A DNA stretch of 64,000 nucleotides from Psychrobacillus faecigallinarum (GTDB lineage: Bacteria > Bacillota > Bacilli > Bacillales_A > Planococcaceae). Each line of letters begins with the position of its first letter. The stretch's first letter is position 1. Under the pieces are notes generated by a model, which saw only the letters and a list, made by a program, of their open reading frames with translations, was not told the origin of the DNA and searched no databases. A program made the position numbers and the translations under genes. Below are positions 27,227-37,466 of this stretch, one piece after another. Location: the NCBI RefSeq assembly GCF_014836595.1, contig NZ_JACSQO010000001.1, positions 186,001 to 250,000 on the forward strand. The letters are read 5' to 3'.

Positions 27227-29302
27227 CTAACTTTGCGGATCTTCTTTATAATCACACGCAACACATTGTATTTGTATTCCTTTTTTCAACTTCTTCTCTA
27301 CCAGCATCTCATTACATTTTGGACATTGTCTACTTATCGGCTTATCCCATGATAAGAAATCACACGTAGGATATTGATCGCAGCCATAGAATAAGCGTTT
27401 CGTTTTACTTTTTCGTTCAACGATCTGTCCTTCTTCACACGCTGGGCACTTAACTCCAATTTCTTTAACGATAGCTTTTGTATTTCTACAATCTGGAAAA
27501 TTACTACATGCCATGAATTTACCATAACGACCAAGCTTGTAAACCATAGGAGAACCGCATTCTTCACAGTCCTCACCAGTAGGCTCATCTTTAATCACTA
27601 TTTTTTCCATTTCAGCTTCAGCATGCTTCAAATGTTTTTCAAATTCTACATAGAATTCGTCTATTATTTTTTTCCATTCCACTTGCCCTTCCTCTATACT
27701 ATCCAAATCTTTTTCCATTTGGGCAGTAAATTTTATATCTACGATATTTGGGAAGAATTCTAATACAAGTTGATGGATGATTGTTCCTAGTTCAGTAGGA
27801 ACAAATCTCTTCGTTTCTAGAGTCACATAACCTCTTTTTTGAATTGTATCTAATGTTGGAGCATATGTAGATGGTCTACCTATGCCCAGTTCTTCAAGTG
27901 TTTTAACAAGTCTTGCCTCGGAGTAACGCGGTGGAGGCTGAGTAAAATGCTGCTTAGGCTCAATTTCTATAGCGTTAACTTTATCTCCAACTTCCATAAC
28001 AGGTAACAATTTATCTTTGTCATCCGTCTGGTCATCCGAGCCTTCTACATATACCTTCATAAAACCAGGAAACTTCACTTGGGAACCATTTGCTCTAAAA
28101 ATAACTTCTCCATTTTTAAGGTCCACAGCAACGGTATCTAATGTTGCTGGAGCCATTTGGCTTGCTATAAATCTTTCCCAAATCAGTTTGTATAAGCGGA
28201 AAAGATCACGTGATAATATAGCCTTTAAGGACTCAGGTGTTCTTAATACACTTGTAGGTCGAACAGCCTCATGTGCATCCTGCGCTTTCTTATCTTGTTT
28301 TTCAGCTTTCTTAATCGAAAGAAACTCTGAGCCATATTCATTTTTAATAAATTCAGCAGCGTCTGTCTTAGCTGTATCTGAGATTCTAGTAGAATCCGTT
28401 CTCATATAAGTTATTAGACCGACGGTACCTTCTTTTTTACCAAGATCTATTCCTTCATATAGTTGTTGCGCAAGCATCATTGTTTTTCTTGCTCTAAAGT
28501 TTAACTTTCTTGCTGCCTCCTGCTGTAAGGAAGAAGTAGTAAATGATGGAGCTGGATTACGTTTTCTTTCTTTTTTCGTCACATTAGTGACTTCAAACTT
28601 TTTGCCCTTCATGAGTTTTAATACTGCATTAACCTCATCTTCGTTAGTAAGCTTAGCTTTCTCTTTTTCTTTTCCGAAATAAAGCGCTTCAAAGGTTTTT
28701 TTACCCTTTTCAAATTCAGCTTCGATAGACCAGTATTCCTCAGGAACAAATCGTTCTATTTCTTGTTCACGATCAATTATTAGACGCAGAGCAACTGATT
28801 GAACTCTTCCCGCCGAAAGACCCTTTTTTACTTTCTTCCATAGAATAGGGCTTATATTGTATCCAACTAAACGGTCTAAAACACGTCTTGCTTGCTGTGC
28901 ATCTACCAAATCCAAATCAAGTGGTCTTGGATGTTTAAAAGATTCTAGTATAGCATCTTTTGTTATTTCATTAAATACAACTCGACAGTCTGAATCTATA
29001 TCCACATTTAGAGAGTTAGCTAAATGCCAAGCAATAGCTTCCCCTTCTCTGTCGGGGTCAGCTGCGAGATAAACTTTCTTCGCTTTTTTGGCAGCATTTT
29101 TTAAATCCTGAAGGACAGGACCTTTACCGCGTATTGTAATATATTTGGGCTCATAATTATTTTCCACATCGACACCCATTTGACTTCTAGGTAAATCTCT
29201 TACATGTCCAATCGATGCTTTTACTTTATATTTTTTCCCTAGATATCGCTCAATCGTTTTTGCTTTCGCTGGCGATTCTACTATTACTAAATAATCCGAC
29301 AT
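27227..29302 (-). CDS. topA: DNA topoisomerase I
   Basis: 691 residues. Type IA enzyme: N-terminal Toprim domain ([17 protein letters not shown], then [15 protein letters not shown]), the catalytic tyrosine in [11 protein letters not shown] near residue 300, and three C-terminal four-cysteine zinc ribbons (CEECGS…CSNFPDC, CPACEE…CDQYPTC, CPKCNE…CVAC). It removes negative supercoils. A strong AAGGAGG precedes the ATG, and a separate promoter lies about 60 bases upstream, so topA need not depend on dprA transcription. Confidence 0.98.
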   Translation of the reverse strand: MSDYLVIVESPAKAKTIERYLGKKYKVKASIGHVRDLPRSQMGVDVENNYEPKYITIRGKGPVLQDLKNAAKKAKKVYLAADPDREGEAIAWHLANSLNVDIDSDCRVVFNEITKDAILESFKHPRPLDLDLVDAQQARRVLDRLVGYNISPILWKKVKKGLSAGRVQSVALRLIIDREQEIERFVPEEYWSIEAEFEKGKKTFEALYFGKEKEKAKLTNEDEVNAVLKLMKGKKFEVTNVTKKERKRNPAPSFTTSSLQQEAARKLNFRARKTMMLAQQLYEGIDLGKKEGTVGLITYMRTDSTRISDTAKTDAAEFIKNEYGSEFLSIKKAEKQDKKAQDAHEAVRPTSVLRTPESLKAILSRDLFRLYKLIWERFIASQMAPATLDTVAVDLKNGEVIFRANGSQVKFPGFMKVYVEGSDDQTDDKDKLLPVMEVGDKVNAIEIEPKQHFTQPPPRYSEARLVKTLEELGIGRPSTYAPTLDTIQKRGYVTLETKRFVPTELGTIIHQLVLEFFPNIVDIKFTAQMEKDLDSIEEGQVEWKKIIDEFYVEFEKHLKHAEAEMEKIVIKDEPTGEDCEECGSPMVYKLGRYGKFMACSNFPDCRNTKAIVKEIGVKCPACEEGQIVERKSKTKRLFYGCDQYPTCDFLSWDKPISRQCPKCNEMLVEKKLKKGIQIQCVACDYKEDPQS

Positions 29303-29362
29303 AGATGTGCCTCCTTATAGAAGGTAACTCGCTTCAATCTGCAAAACAAATACCTGTTGCAA

Positions 29363-29391
29363 AATGTATAACAGTTTTCTGAGAAATGCAA
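29363..29391 (-). promoter_or_regulatory. Promoter of topA
   Basis: -35 TTGCAT (29386-29391), 17-base spacer, -10 TACATT (29363-29368), in the 115-base gap between dprA and topA. The position and spacing are right for sigma-A. Confidence 0.6.
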
Positions 29392-29417
29392 GACTTTTCA
29401 TTTTTAAAAAGCAAAAT

Positions 29418-30305
29418 TTAGGTGATTTTGATCAATTCTTCTATGATTTGATGACCGTTCCAAATTGGCTTTGCGCCTTCTAAAATAAGGTGATGTGGCC
29501 CTTCTGAAAGACCTGAATCGATTGAACCCGGGATTGCGAAAATTTCTTTTCCATTTTCTAAGGCATGCTCCATTGTAGAAACTGTACCACTCTTTTTTTT
29601 CGCCTCTGTAATAACGACACCTAACGACAAACCGCTAATAATTCGATTCCTCATGGGGAAATTCCACTTTTTAGGGGTAATATATGGAGGGTATTCTGTT
29701 ACTAATAAGTGATGCTTCGACATAAAATTAGCTAGTTCCTTATTATCTTTTGGATACATATTAAAAAGCCCTGTGCCTAGCACTCCTATTGTTTTGCCGC
29801 CCATTTCAATCGTTTTCCGATGAGCTATTGTGTCTGCACCGCTAGCTAGTCCACTTACTATGATAAAATCATTTTCAATTAGAGGAGGTAATATCTTCTC
29901 AATACTAGTTTCAGAATAAGAGGTTGCCTTTCTAGAGCCAATTATAGCAATCTTCCTTTTGTTTGCTAGGAAACGAATATCCCCTTGTACGTATAAAATA
30001 GCTGGAGGATCGTACAAATTTAGAAGACTTTCTGGATAAATATCATCATTGTAAATAATCGGAAGGATATTGTGCTTCTCATATGTTTCGAGGATTGGAT
30101 GACGAATAAACTCTTTGTACATATTCTTCAGATGATTAGCTCGTTCTATAGTAATATTACACAATTTTGCTAGTAGGCTTGGTTGGATTTCTTCAAGTTG
30201 TGATAAATCCGGATCTTGCTTAAGAAGTGAGTATATTTTGGGAAGAGGGACTGGGAATACATAATGGAGGGCAAGTATGCGGTTTTTAAATCGAGGTACT
30301 GTCAT
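29418..30305 (-). CDS. dprA: DprA (Smf), DNA-processing protein
   Basis: 295 residues. It has an N-terminal SAM-like region followed by a Rossmann-type domain with the DprA signatures KRKIAIIGSRKATSYSE, IIVSGLASGADTIAHR, TIGVLGTGL and FPMRNRIISGLS. DprA protects incoming single-stranded DNA and loads RecA during natural transformation. It stands alone between the sucD terminator and the topA promoter. A TATAAT lies about 40 bases upstream, but no good -35 partner is visible. Confidence 0.95.
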   Translation of the reverse strand: MTVPRFKNRILALHYVFPVPLPKIYSLLKQDPDLSQLEEIQPSLLAKLCNITIERANHLKNMYKEFIRHPILETYEKHNILPIIYNDDIYPESLLNLYDPPAILYVQGDIRFLANKRKIAIIGSRKATSYSETSIEKILPPLIENDFIIVSGLASGADTIAHRKTIEMGGKTIGVLGTGLFNMYPKDNKELANFMSKHHLLVTEYPPYITPKKWNFPMRNRIISGLSLGVVITEAKKKSGTVSTMEHALENGKEIFAIPGSIDSGLSEGPHHLILEGAKPIWNGHQIIEELIKIT

Positions 30306-30373
30306 CTATTTGCTCCTTTATAATTGGATTGTTAGGGATGATTATAACTAGCTGTTTTAATTTTTATTAAAAA

Positions 30374-30400
30374 GCACGGCCCATCATTGATGAGCCGCAC
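30374..30400 (-). terminator. Terminator after sucD
   Basis: GC-rich hairpin, arms beginning GTGCGGCTCATC and ending GATGGGCCGTGC with three G-U pairs, loop of about five bases. It is followed on the transcribed strand by CTTTTTAAT. It ends the sucCD transcript. Confidence 0.85.
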
Positions 30401-30408
30401 AAATATTA

Positions 30409-31311
30409 TTAATGTGTTTTACAAGCGTCGTAAATTCCAGCTTCTTTAATAGCTTCGATTAAAGTCTCACCGATTACAGATGGTGTAGCCGCTACTTTCA
30501 TGCCAGCTGCTTCCATTGCTTTAATCTTACCTTCTGCTGTACCTTGGCCACCAGAGATAATTGCTCCAGCATGACCCATACGTTTACCTGGAGGTGCAGT
30601 TTGTCCACCGATAAATCCAACTACTGGTTTTTTCATGTTAGCTTTAATCCATTCAGCAGCCTCTTCTTCAGCAGTACCACCGATTTCTCCGATCATAACA
30701 ACTGCATAAGTATCTTCATCTTCATTAAATTCTTTTAATACATCGATAAAGTTTGTGCCGTTTACTGGGTCTCCACCAATACCAACGGCAGTAGTTTGAC
30801 CAATGCCTTCTTGAGTTAGTTGATGAACAGCTTCGTATGTTAAAGTACCAGAGCGTGAAACAACTCCTACATGACCTTTTGTATGAATATATCCTGGCAT
30901 AATACCAATTTTACACTCATCAGCAGTGATAACACCTGGGCAGTTTGGTCCCACTAAACGTGTTTTCTTACCTTCCATATAGCGCTTCACATTTACCATG
31001 TCTAAAACTGGAATATGTTCTGTAATACAAATAGCCATATCTAGCTCAGCGTCAACAGCTTCCATAATCGCATCAGCAGCAAATGGTGCTGGTACATAAA
31101 TTACAGATACATTAGCACCTGTAGCTTTTACAGCGTCAGTTACTGTATTGAATACAGGTACGCCTTCTACTTCTGTTCCACCTTTACCAGGAGTAACCCC
31201 AGCAACGATTTTTGTACCATATTCTAGCATTTGTTTTGTATGGAAAAGAGCAGTTGAGCCCGTAATTCCTTGAACAATTACTTTAGTATCTTTATTAATA
31301 TATACGCTCAT
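30409..31311 (-). CDS. sucD: Succinyl-CoA synthetase, alpha subunit
   Basis: 300 residues. The N-terminal CoA-binding Rossmann domain ([19 protein letters not shown]) and the ligase domain with the active-site phosphohistidine in [11 protein letters not shown] are clear. With SucC it interconverts succinyl-CoA and succinate with substrate-level phosphorylation in the TCA cycle. It starts 18 bases after sucC with an AAAGGCAGGGAC-type site, and a strong terminator follows. Confidence 0.98.
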   Translation of the reverse strand: MSVYINKDTKVIVQGITGSTALFHTKQMLEYGTKIVAGVTPGKGGTEVEGVPVFNTVTDAVKATGANVSVIYVPAPFAADAIMEAVDAELDMAICITEHIPVLDMVNVKRYMEGKKTRLVGPNCPGVITADECKIGIMPGYIHTKGHVGVVSRSGTLTYEAVHQLTQEGIGQTTAVGIGGDPVNGTNFIDVLKEFNEDEDTYAVVMIGEIGGTAEEEAAEWIKANMKKPVVGFIGGQTAPPGKRMGHAGAIISGGQGTAEGKIKAMEAAGMKVAATPSVIGETLIEAIKEAGIYDACKTH

Positions 31312-31329
31312 TTTATGTCCCTGCCTTTC

Positions 31330-32490
31330 TTATCCTACAAGATTAACGATTTTTTGAGCACCGTCTGCCATTGAATCTGCCGCAACAATGTTTAAGCCTG
31401 ATTCATTTAATAATTTTTTACCTAAATCTACATTAGTTCCTTCTAAACGAACTACTAGTGGTACTTGAAGTCCAACTTCTTTTGCCGCGATGATAACACC
31501 CTCAGCAATAACGTCACATTTCATAATTCCACCAAAAATATTTACGAAAATACCTTTAACGTTTGGATCAGCTAAGATAATTTTGAATGCTTCAGTTACT
31601 TTCTCAGCTGTAGCACCGCCCCCAACGTCCAGGAAGTTAGCGGGTGAGCCGCCATAGTAGCTAATTGTATCCATAGTTGCCATAGCTAAACCTGCTCCGT
31701 TAACCATACATCCGATATTCCCATCTAAAGAAATATAGCTTAAGTCATATTTAGATGCTTCGATTTCTTTTGGATCCTCTTCATCGAAATCACGAAGTTC
31801 TAAAATGTCTTTATGACGGTACAATGCATTACTGTCAAAGTTAAATTTTGCGTCTAACGCTAAAACATTGTCGTCCTCAGTTACTACTAATGGGTTAATC
31901 TCAACGATAGATGCATCTTTTTCTTTGTATACTTGGTATAGACCAAGCATAAATTTAGCTGCTTTGTTCACAAGTTTCGCTGGAATATTCATGTTGAATG
32001 CCATACGACGAGCTTGGAATCCAGTTAATCCTATAACAGGATCAATTTCTTCATAAAATAATTTTTCTGGAGAATTTGCTGCTACTTCCTCGATGTCCAT
32101 ACCGCCCTCTTCAGAGCCCATTAATGTTACACGTGAAGTTGCACGGTCTAATACTAAGCCTACATAATATTCTTTTTTAATTTTGCTACCTTCTTCGATA
32201 AGTAGACGTTTAATCTCTTTACCTTCTGGTCCTGTTTGGTGAGTAACTAGAACTTTGCCTAAAAGTTCTTTAGCATATTCACGTACTTCGTCCAAATTTT
32301 TTGCAATTTTAACTCCACCAGCTTTACCACGTCCACCTGCGTGGATTTGCGCTTTTACAACAATAACGTCAGAGCCTAATTCTTTAGCTGCCTTCACCGC
32401 TTCTTCTGGTGAGAAAGCAACGATTCCATTAGAAACTGCTACGCCATATTGTCTAAGGAGCTGTTTACCTTGATATTCATGGATATTCAT
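31330..32490 (-). CDS. sucC: Succinyl-CoA synthetase, beta subunit
   Basis: 386 residues. ATP-grasp domain at the N-terminus ([32 protein letters not shown]), the EINPLVV metal/nucleotide segment near residue 200, and a C-terminal ligase domain ([30 protein letters not shown]). It is the nucleotide-binding half of the enzyme. A GGGAGGATG-type site precedes the start. The gene is the first of the sucCD unit with its own promoter. Confidence 0.98.
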   Translation of the reverse strand: MNIHEYQGKQLLRQYGVAVSNGIVAFSPEEAVKAAKELGSDVIVVKAQIHAGGRGKAGGVKIAKNLDEVREYAKELLGKVLVTHQTGPEGKEIKRLLIEEGSKIKKEYYVGLVLDRATSRVTLMGSEEGGMDIEEVAANSPEKLFYEEIDPVIGLTGFQARRMAFNMNIPAKLVNKAAKFMLGLYQVYKEKDASIVEINPLVVTEDDNVLALDAKFNFDSNALYRHKDILELRDFDEEDPKEIEASKYDLSYISLDGNIGCMVNGAGLAMATMDTISYYGGSPANFLDVGGGATAEKVTEAFKIILADPNVKGIFVNIFGGIMKCDVIAEGVIIAAKEVGLQVPLVVRLEGTNVDLGKKLLNESGLNIVAADSMADGAQKIVNLVG

Positions 32491-32537
32491 TTATACATCC
32501 TCCCTCAAACTAATGTCACTAATCTGCTACCTCTATC

Positions 32538-32566
32538 ATTGTAATAAAGCTGTCACAACTTGTCCA
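32538..32566 (-). promoter_or_regulatory. Promoter of sucCD
   Basis: -35 TGGACA (32561-32566), 17-base spacer, -10 TACAAT (32538-32543), about 48 bases upstream of the sucC ATG. Each hexamer has one mismatch to the sigma-A consensus. Confidence 0.7.
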
Positions 32567-32630
32567 CAAAAGTCTAATGATTCTTAAAAACATAGAATAT
32601 TCAAAATAGATGTCGAAAAAGGAAAAAATA

Positions 32631-32912
32631 TTATACTTTGCCCTTTTCTTTATCCACCTTATATATAAATGCAAAAACTTCAGCAACTGCTTGGTATAAC
32701 TCTTCTGGAATAGATTGATTAATATCTAGTTGTCCAAGGAGCTCCACTAGGCTAGCATCCTCCTGTATAGGTACTGAGTGCTCTTTAGCTTTTTCTAATA
32801 TGTTCTCAGCGATCTTCCCTTTTCCCTTTGCTACAACTGTTGGAGCTTCATTGTTCCCTGGTTTATAAGTTAAAGCAACTGCTTCTTTTCTGACGAACTT
32901 CCCCTCTGTCAT
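32631..32912 (-). CDS. ylqH: YlqH, FlhB C-terminal-domain homologue
   Basis: 93 residues from the ATG at 32912, whose ATGA overlaps the ylqG stop; an in-frame start at 32960 would overlap ylqG much further and is less likely. It aligns with the cytoplasmic domain of FlhB (AVALTYKPGN…APTVVAKGKG…IPEELYQAVAEVFAFIYKVD) but lacks membrane helices and lacks the NPTH autocleavage motif (TYKP at that place). Homologues are called YlqH/FhlB-type proteins. It pairs with a FliK-like protein, so a role in export switching is suggested but not shown. Confidence 0.85.
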   Translation of the reverse strand: MTEGKFVRKEAVALTYKPGNNEAPTVVAKGKGKIAENILEKAKEHSVPIQEDASLVELLGQLDINQSIPEELYQAVAEVFAFIYKVDKEKGKV

Positions 32913-34744
32913 ATTCGTATATCCACTCCTTGCTCTATAGAAGTGTTTTTTTGTTTCCATAGCGCATTAGATTTTTGTTCATCAAATGTTTTTACGAAAA
33001 CTCCAGATAATTGATACCCTGTGGAAGCGAGACCATCCTTGAGTGAAGCTTTAAACTGATTAGCAATCATACCAATCGTTTGATCATCATTGAAGACATT
33101 AATAGTGACAATCTTGTTTTGAACTTGCATATCAACAACCGTTTCCTTTAGAGAGTCTAATTGAAGATAGAACATGATTCTTGCAAATTCTGAATCTATC
33201 TTCCCGTCTTCCTTCATTCTTCCATTCCATTCTAATGTCGCATCCATTCGTTTGCCTAAAAATTCTAACGGAATTTGCATTAGTAACTGATGCTGTGGAC
33301 CATTTTCTCCAGAAAGGAGCTGCAAGCCATTCATTCTTCCAAGAATTGATTCTGCTCCTTCTCTAATGACATTAGGTAAATTAGACATTTGCAGTAGCTC
33401 AACAAGTTGTGGCTTTAACTGGTTTGCTAGTTGTCTAACATTTTCTTTTTCACTTCCAAGACTCCCCTCATAGCTAAAGCCAAGAGATTTTAATACTTCT
33501 TTCATCGCGTGTTCAAAAGCCTTGCCATCTAATTGACTTAGCACTGCTTGCTCTGCATGATTTCTCTGAGTAGCAAAGGATAAGTCCTTACTTAATAGGC
33601 TTACTTGGTCTAAGGATTGGTTAATCATTTCATTTGAAGAACCTTTTCCTAACAAAGAAACTAAGTGATCTTTAGGCGTAAACCCATTTAAGTCCCTCAT
33701 AAAAATAGCTTGTTGACTTTGCTCTGAAAAAACTTTTACCAAGGATTGTGCTACAACATTCGGACTAACTTCCCCATTTTTCAAGGTTGCTAAAATTTGA
33801 TCCTTTTGTGTTGCTGTAAGCAAAGGCTGAGCTTGAATCCATTGACGCACTTGCTCTATAGCCCCACCTCTATTTTCTATATTAGGTTGTATTAATTTAC
33901 TAACTATTTCACCCGCTGTTTGTGTTAGTGCCTGCTTGCTTGAAGTTGGCACAGGATTATTTAATGTAGCTTCTGAAGGTAAAATAGCAGCATTTTTCAA
34001 CTGTTGTAATATTGGTAGTCGGGTGCTTGTAGGAAGCTGTAAATTTTGAAGTATTTCCAGCTGTTTACCTAAAATAGCACCTGCCACGGGCATGTTAAAA
34101 GGTTCTCCTACCTTCTGTAGACTTTGAAGAATAAGTGTTTTAGAGGAGGGAGAGAGTATTTGATCCTGTTGTAATACATTTTTCATGTTAGCAATTAAGG
34201 AAGAAAAACCATCAGTAGATTTCCCACTCAATATTGTTTCAAACATATTTGATGTCAAAGGAACCTTCAAGTCTATCATTTTTTGAATTGCTTCCAATCC
34301 TTCTCTTACAGAAATATTGGCAGGAAGTTGCTTGATCAGCTGTTCTGCCTGTAATAGCAATTCCTTGGAAATAGGAATTTGTTCTTTTATAAAAAACTGA
34401 ACAATTGCTTGTAGTTCACTAGACTTGTTCAGGTTCATCGCCTGTAGCAGTTGCTGTGCCTGTTGCACTGCTGTGTTTCCGCCTAAGGGACCTGCGACTA
34501 CTTTCAACTGTACTTCAGGTTCGGATTTAGTTACTTGAAAAAAGTGAGCATCTCCTGCCTTCAAAGGAGTCTCTAGCTTAGCAATAATCTTTTGATTACC
34601 TATTTGAACTTCTGCTGTTTGATTTGGGAAAAGCTTCTTAATAGTACCATGTACTACTTGTCCATCTTTCATAGTCATTGGCATTTTCGAAGAAATGGCG
34701 TTTGGCATATGCGCTTGAATAGATGAAAAAGAGGATCCAGTCAT
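32909..34744 (-). CDS. ylqG: YlqG-like protein with FliK/hook-length-type C-terminus
   Basis: 611 residues, corresponding in position to B. subtilis YlqG. The N-terminus has a small beta-rich domain (VVHGTIKKLFPNQTAEVQIGNQKII). The long middle is glutamine- and leucine-rich helix without membrane segments. The C-terminus (about 490-600, LMQIPLEFLGKRMDATLEWN…VTINVFNDDQTIGMIANQFKASLKDGLASTGYQ) resembles the Flg_hook fold of FliK. It is next to the FlhB-domain protein ylqH, so a second FliK/FlhB-like pair lies outside the flagellar operon. Function is unproven. Confidence 0.78.
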   Translation of the reverse strand: MTGSSFSSIQAHMPNAISSKMPMTMKDGQVVHGTIKKLFPNQTAEVQIGNQKIIAKLETPLKAGDAHFFQVTKSEPEVQLKVVAGPLGGNTAVQQAQQLLQAMNLNKSSELQAIVQFFIKEQIPISKELLLQAEQLIKQLPANISVREGLEAIQKMIDLKVPLTSNMFETILSGKSTDGFSSLIANMKNVLQQDQILSPSSKTLILQSLQKVGEPFNMPVAGAILGKQLEILQNLQLPTSTRLPILQQLKNAAILPSEATLNNPVPTSSKQALTQTAGEIVSKLIQPNIENRGGAIEQVRQWIQAQPLLTATQKDQILATLKNGEVSPNVVAQSLVKVFSEQSQQAIFMRDLNGFTPKDHLVSLLGKGSSNEMINQSLDQVSLLSKDLSFATQRNHAEQAVLSQLDGKAFEHAMKEVLKSLGFSYEGSLGSEKENVRQLANQLKPQLVELLQMSNLPNVIREGAESILGRMNGLQLLSGENGPQHQLLMQIPLEFLGKRMDATLEWNGRMKEDGKIDSEFARIMFYLQLDSLKETVVDMQVQNKIVTINVFNDDQTIGMIANQFKASLKDGLASTGYQLSGVFVKTFDEQKSNALWKQKNTSIEQGVDIRI

Positions 34745-35526
34745 AGTTTCACCTCGCTCAATAAAGTTTTAATCGGTTCAAAAGTTTTACGGTGGTGCAC
34801 GGTTGGACCATGCTGCATAATCATTTCAATATGTTCTTTCGTTCCATAACCAGCATGCTTGTTAAATAGATAGACAGGAAACTTTTCATGAAGTTCGTCC
34901 ATATATTCATCTCTTGCCGTCTTGGCAAGAATGGAAGCCGCTGCAATCGCTAAGCTTTGTGCATCGCCTTTAATTATGGAATGATTCTCTATTTCTATTG
35001 GCAACTTCATAGCATCTACTAATACAACAGCAGGTTGTTTTTTTAGGTTATAGACAGCTTCAACCATCGATTGCTTCGTTGCTTCATAAATATTTAACTC
35101 ATCAATTTTTTCAACAGGTTGAAAATGTACATAATAGCTTATAGCATTTTCTTTAATCTTCATAGCTAGTTCGTTTCTTTTAACCCTAGAAACCTGCTTA
35201 GAGTCATTTAGGCCAATTAAGCTATCTGTATTGTCGTTTAAAATCACAGCGGCAGTGACAACTGGGCCCGCTAATGGCCCTCTGCCTGCCTCATCTACTC
35301 CTGCAATGAGTCCACTTTGGTTAATGTCAAAACTCTTATCAAACATTACTTTCTCTATATGCGCTTCTCTTTCTAGTTGCTGAATTAGCTGTTTTCTTTT
35401 CCAGCTTCCTAATAACTTCTGCGCCCCTGCCCTTGGATCCTGTTCTAATTCTTTCATCCACGATTCTGTACCATCTGCAAAGTTTAATTTTTCTTTTAAT
35501 TCCTGTAAACGTAGCATTTTATTCAC
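34741..35526 (-). CDS. rnhB: Ribonuclease HII
   Basis: 261 residues. An N-terminal extension of about 70 residues precedes the RNase HII core GVDEAGRGPLAGPVV (acidic D78-E79), with further active-site acids in NDSKQVSRVKR and VLVDAMKL. It cleaves RNA from RNA-DNA hybrids and removes single ribonucleotides. Its stop overlaps the start of ylqG by four bases (ATGA). A terminator after rbgA precedes it, so it needs its own promoter; only partial matches are visible. Confidence 0.97.
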   Translation of the reverse strand: MNKMLRLQELKEKLNFADGTESWMKELEQDPRAGAQKLLGSWKRKQLIQQLEREAHIEKVMFDKSFDINQSGLIAGVDEAGRGPLAGPVVTAAVILNDNTDSLIGLNDSKQVSRVKRNELAMKIKENAISYYVHFQPVEKIDELNIYEATKQSMVEAVYNLKKQPAVVLVDAMKLPIEIENHSIIKGDAQSLAIAAASILAKTARDEYMDELHEKFPVYLFNKHAGYGTKEHIEMIMQHGPTVHHRKTFEPIKTLLSEVKL

Positions 35527-35582
35527 TTCATCTTTCTTTCAATTTATATATGTATCGGCTAAAAATATTATAAATCGAGAAA

Positions 35583-35610
35583 ACCCTCTTTACCAAAAGG
35601 TAAAAAGGGT
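35583..35610 (-). terminator. Terminator after rbgA
   Basis: Twelve-pair stem (arms 35599-35610 and 35583-35594, one G-U pair) with a four-base T loop on the transcribed strand, followed by TTTCTCGATTT. It starts nine bases after the rbgA stop. The T-run is moderate. Confidence 0.7.
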
Positions 35611-35618
35611 AAAATTTT

Positions 35619-36473
35619 TCACTCATATTCATTTACAAAGTCAAAAGTTAGCTTTCCTAATTGCTGATTTCTAATATCACGAACAATTAACTCAGCAACC
35701 TGATCGTAGTCAACCTCTCCACCGGGTCCATAGCATCTTCTTAGCTTCCCGATATGATCAAAGGTTTCCACTAGGTCTTCACTCACTGTTGTAACTTTAT
35801 ATCGTTCTTCCATTCTTCTCGGATAATGGCTCTCCAAAAAGCGCAGTCCATATATCGCCAAGTCTTCCATATTTATGACCGCATCCTTGATAGCGCCAGT
35901 AAGAGCTAACTTGTAACCTATTTCTTGGTCTTCAAATTTCGGCCATAAAATACCCGGAGTATCCAGCAGCTCTATTTCCTTCTCAACCTTAATCCATTGC
36001 TGTCTTTTTGTTACACCTGGAGTATTTCCAGTTTTAGCAATGTTCTTTTTAGCGAATCGATTAATCAATGTGGATTTCCCTACGTTCGGAATACCCACTA
36101 TCATGGCTCTAATAGCTCTCGGTTTAATCCCACGCTCTTTCATACGGTCCCATTTAGGCTTTAAAAGCTCTTTAGAGGCCTTAAAAACAGTTTGTAGACC
36201 TTTTCCTTCTAAAGAGTTTATCGCTACTGTAGGATGCCCTTTTGATTCAAAATACGCTATCCATTTTTTTGTTTGAGTATCGTCTGCCATATCCATTTTG
36301 TTTAAAATAAGTAGCCTTGTCTTTTGATGGACTACCTCGTCTAACATTGGATTTCTTGAAGACAAAGGCAAACGTGCATCAATTAATTCAAATATAATAT
36401 CTACTAGCTTTAGGTTTTCGGTAACTTCTCTTCTCGCTTTGGCCATATGACCTGGAAACCATTGTATCGTCAT
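35619..36473 (-). CDS. rbgA: RbgA, ribosome-assembly GTPase
   Basis: 284 residues, also YlqF. Circularly permuted GTPase: the G4 motif NKMD (about 58-61) comes before G1 GIPNVGKS (about 127-134) and G3 DTPG (about 171-174). The N-terminus WFPGHMAKA and a C-terminal ANTAR-like helical domain complete the family pattern. It is needed for late assembly of the 50S subunit, around L6, L16 and the central protuberance. A strong AAGGAGGTG precedes the ATG. It sits next to rplS and trmD as in other Bacillales. Confidence 0.97.
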   Translation of the reverse strand: MTIQWFPGHMAKARREVTENLKLVDIIFELIDARLPLSSRNPMLDEVVHQKTRLLILNKMDMADDTQTKKWIAYFESKGHPTVAINSLEGKGLQTVFKASKELLKPKWDRMKERGIKPRAIRAMIVGIPNVGKSTLINRFAKKNIAKTGNTPGVTKRQQWIKVEKEIELLDTPGILWPKFEDQEIGYKLALTGAIKDAVINMEDLAIYGLRFLESHYPRRMEERYKVTTVSEDLVETFDHIGKLRRCYGPGGEVDYDQVAELIVRDIRNQQLGKLTFDFVNEYE

Positions 36474-36554
36474 ATCGCACCTCCTTCTTGAAGCACTCAG
36501 CTAATTCGTCAAAATAGCCGGAAGAGGTAATTACCTCCTTACTTTCGTAAATGC

Positions 36555-37118
36555 TTATTTAACAAAGCCAACCTCACCAATTGGCCAAAAAACAAAGTTT
36601 GTTTTTCCTATAATTTCATCAATTTCAATTAAACCAATCATTCGACTATCTTTACTATATCTGCGGTTGTCTCCCATTACGAAAACATAACCTTCCGGAA
36701 TTTCTTTATCCCCAGTTATACTTTCAAGAGTAAAGTCATCGGTTAGTGTTCCCTCAGTTATATCATCCTTATACTGGTCTAAATAGGGTTCAGATACTTC
36801 TTTACCATTAATGTAAAGTTGGTCATTTTTGTATTCAACATGATCACCAGGTAGTCCAATTACACGTTTAATATAATTTTTCTGCTCAGGAGCATGAAAT
36901 ACAACAATGTCAAATCGTTTTGGCTCACCAACTATATAACCAATTTTGTTAACTAGCATACTATCCCCGTTTTCTAAGGTCGGCATCATTGATTCTCCGT
37001 CCACAATTATAGGGGTAAACAAAAAGAGGCGAATTATTGCCGCTAGTCCAAAAGCAATTAAAAGTGCTTTTGACCATTCCCATAACTCATTCTTCTTTTC
37101 TTTTTGTGCTTGTCTCAT
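36555..37118 (-). CDS. lepB: Signal peptidase I (SipS/LepB type)
   Basis: 187 residues. One N-terminal membrane anchor (about 16-35) is followed by the catalytic serine S43 in GESMMPTL and the general-base lysine K84 in YIKRVIGLPGD, then the MGDNRRYSKDSR box. It cleaves signal peptides of secreted proteins on the outer face of the membrane. The Bacillus type is small, as here. It has its own promoter and a GGGGG ribosome-binding site. B. subtilis lacks a sip gene between rplS and rbgA; other Bacillales have one here. Confidence 0.96.
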   Translation of the reverse strand: MRQAQKEKKNELWEWSKALLIAFGLAAIIRLFLFTPIIVDGESMMPTLENGDSMLVNKIGYIVGEPKRFDIVVFHAPEQKNYIKRVIGLPGDHVEYKNDQLYINGKEVSEPYLDQYKDDITEGTLTDDFTLESITGDKEIPEGYVFVMGDNRRYSKDSRMIGLIEIDEIIGKTNFVFWPIGEVGFVK

Positions 37119-37146
37119 TCATTTGCCCCCTTTATATACTCTTTAT

Positions 37147-37175
37147 ATTGTACAAGGAAAATGTTAGAGAGGCAA
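37147..37175 (-). promoter_or_regulatory. Promoter of lepB
   Basis: -35 TTGCCT (37170-37175), 17-base spacer, -10 TACAAT (37147-37152), 29 bases upstream of the lepB ATG. A good sigma-A match. Confidence 0.7.
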
Positions 37176-37394
37176 AAAGATTTCCATCGACAATAATAAA
37201 TTCTCATAAATTTAATGCTTAAGTCATTTTAAATTTAGAACTATGTACTCCATTATTGTAATTACAACAAACAGAGGTAAATGAATGCGTTTTTTGACAT
37301 AGTTTTAAAAGCTATTTAATTATATATGCCCTAAAACGCAAGAATTATATATTAGATTAATAAAACACCTAGACTATAAATTCCTAAAAGTAAA

Positions 37395-37436
37395 AAATGT
37401 TGTAGCAAAAGTGAGTTCACTTCCACTACAACATTT
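37395..37436 (-). terminator. Terminator after rplS
   Basis: Eleven-pair outer stem AAATGTTGTAG/CTACAACATTT, continuing after one mismatch into a further eight-pair stem, followed on the transcribed strand by TTTACTTTTAGG. It lies about 30 bases past the rplS stop. Confidence 0.85.
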
Positions 37437-37466
37437 ACATTAGGCATTTCTGCCTTACTTACACTA

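Larger units (their letters stand above)
37122..37466. other. 345-base gap between rplS and lepB
   Basis: Very AT-rich. It holds the rplS terminator at its right end (37395-37436) and the lepB promoter at its left (37147-37175). The roughly 215 bases between them show no convincing reading frame, repeat or RNA structure on either strand. Confidence 0.7.

Noticed and set aside
27334..27588. 84-codon minus-strand frame inside topA
   Set aside because: A shifted frame within the zinc-ribbon end of topA; the topA frame carries the conserved cysteines without interruption.
37176..37394. Possible small RNA or peptide in the AT-rich gap between lepB and rplS
   Set aside because: No promoter-terminator pair, stable fold or ribosome-binding site with a frame could be supported.
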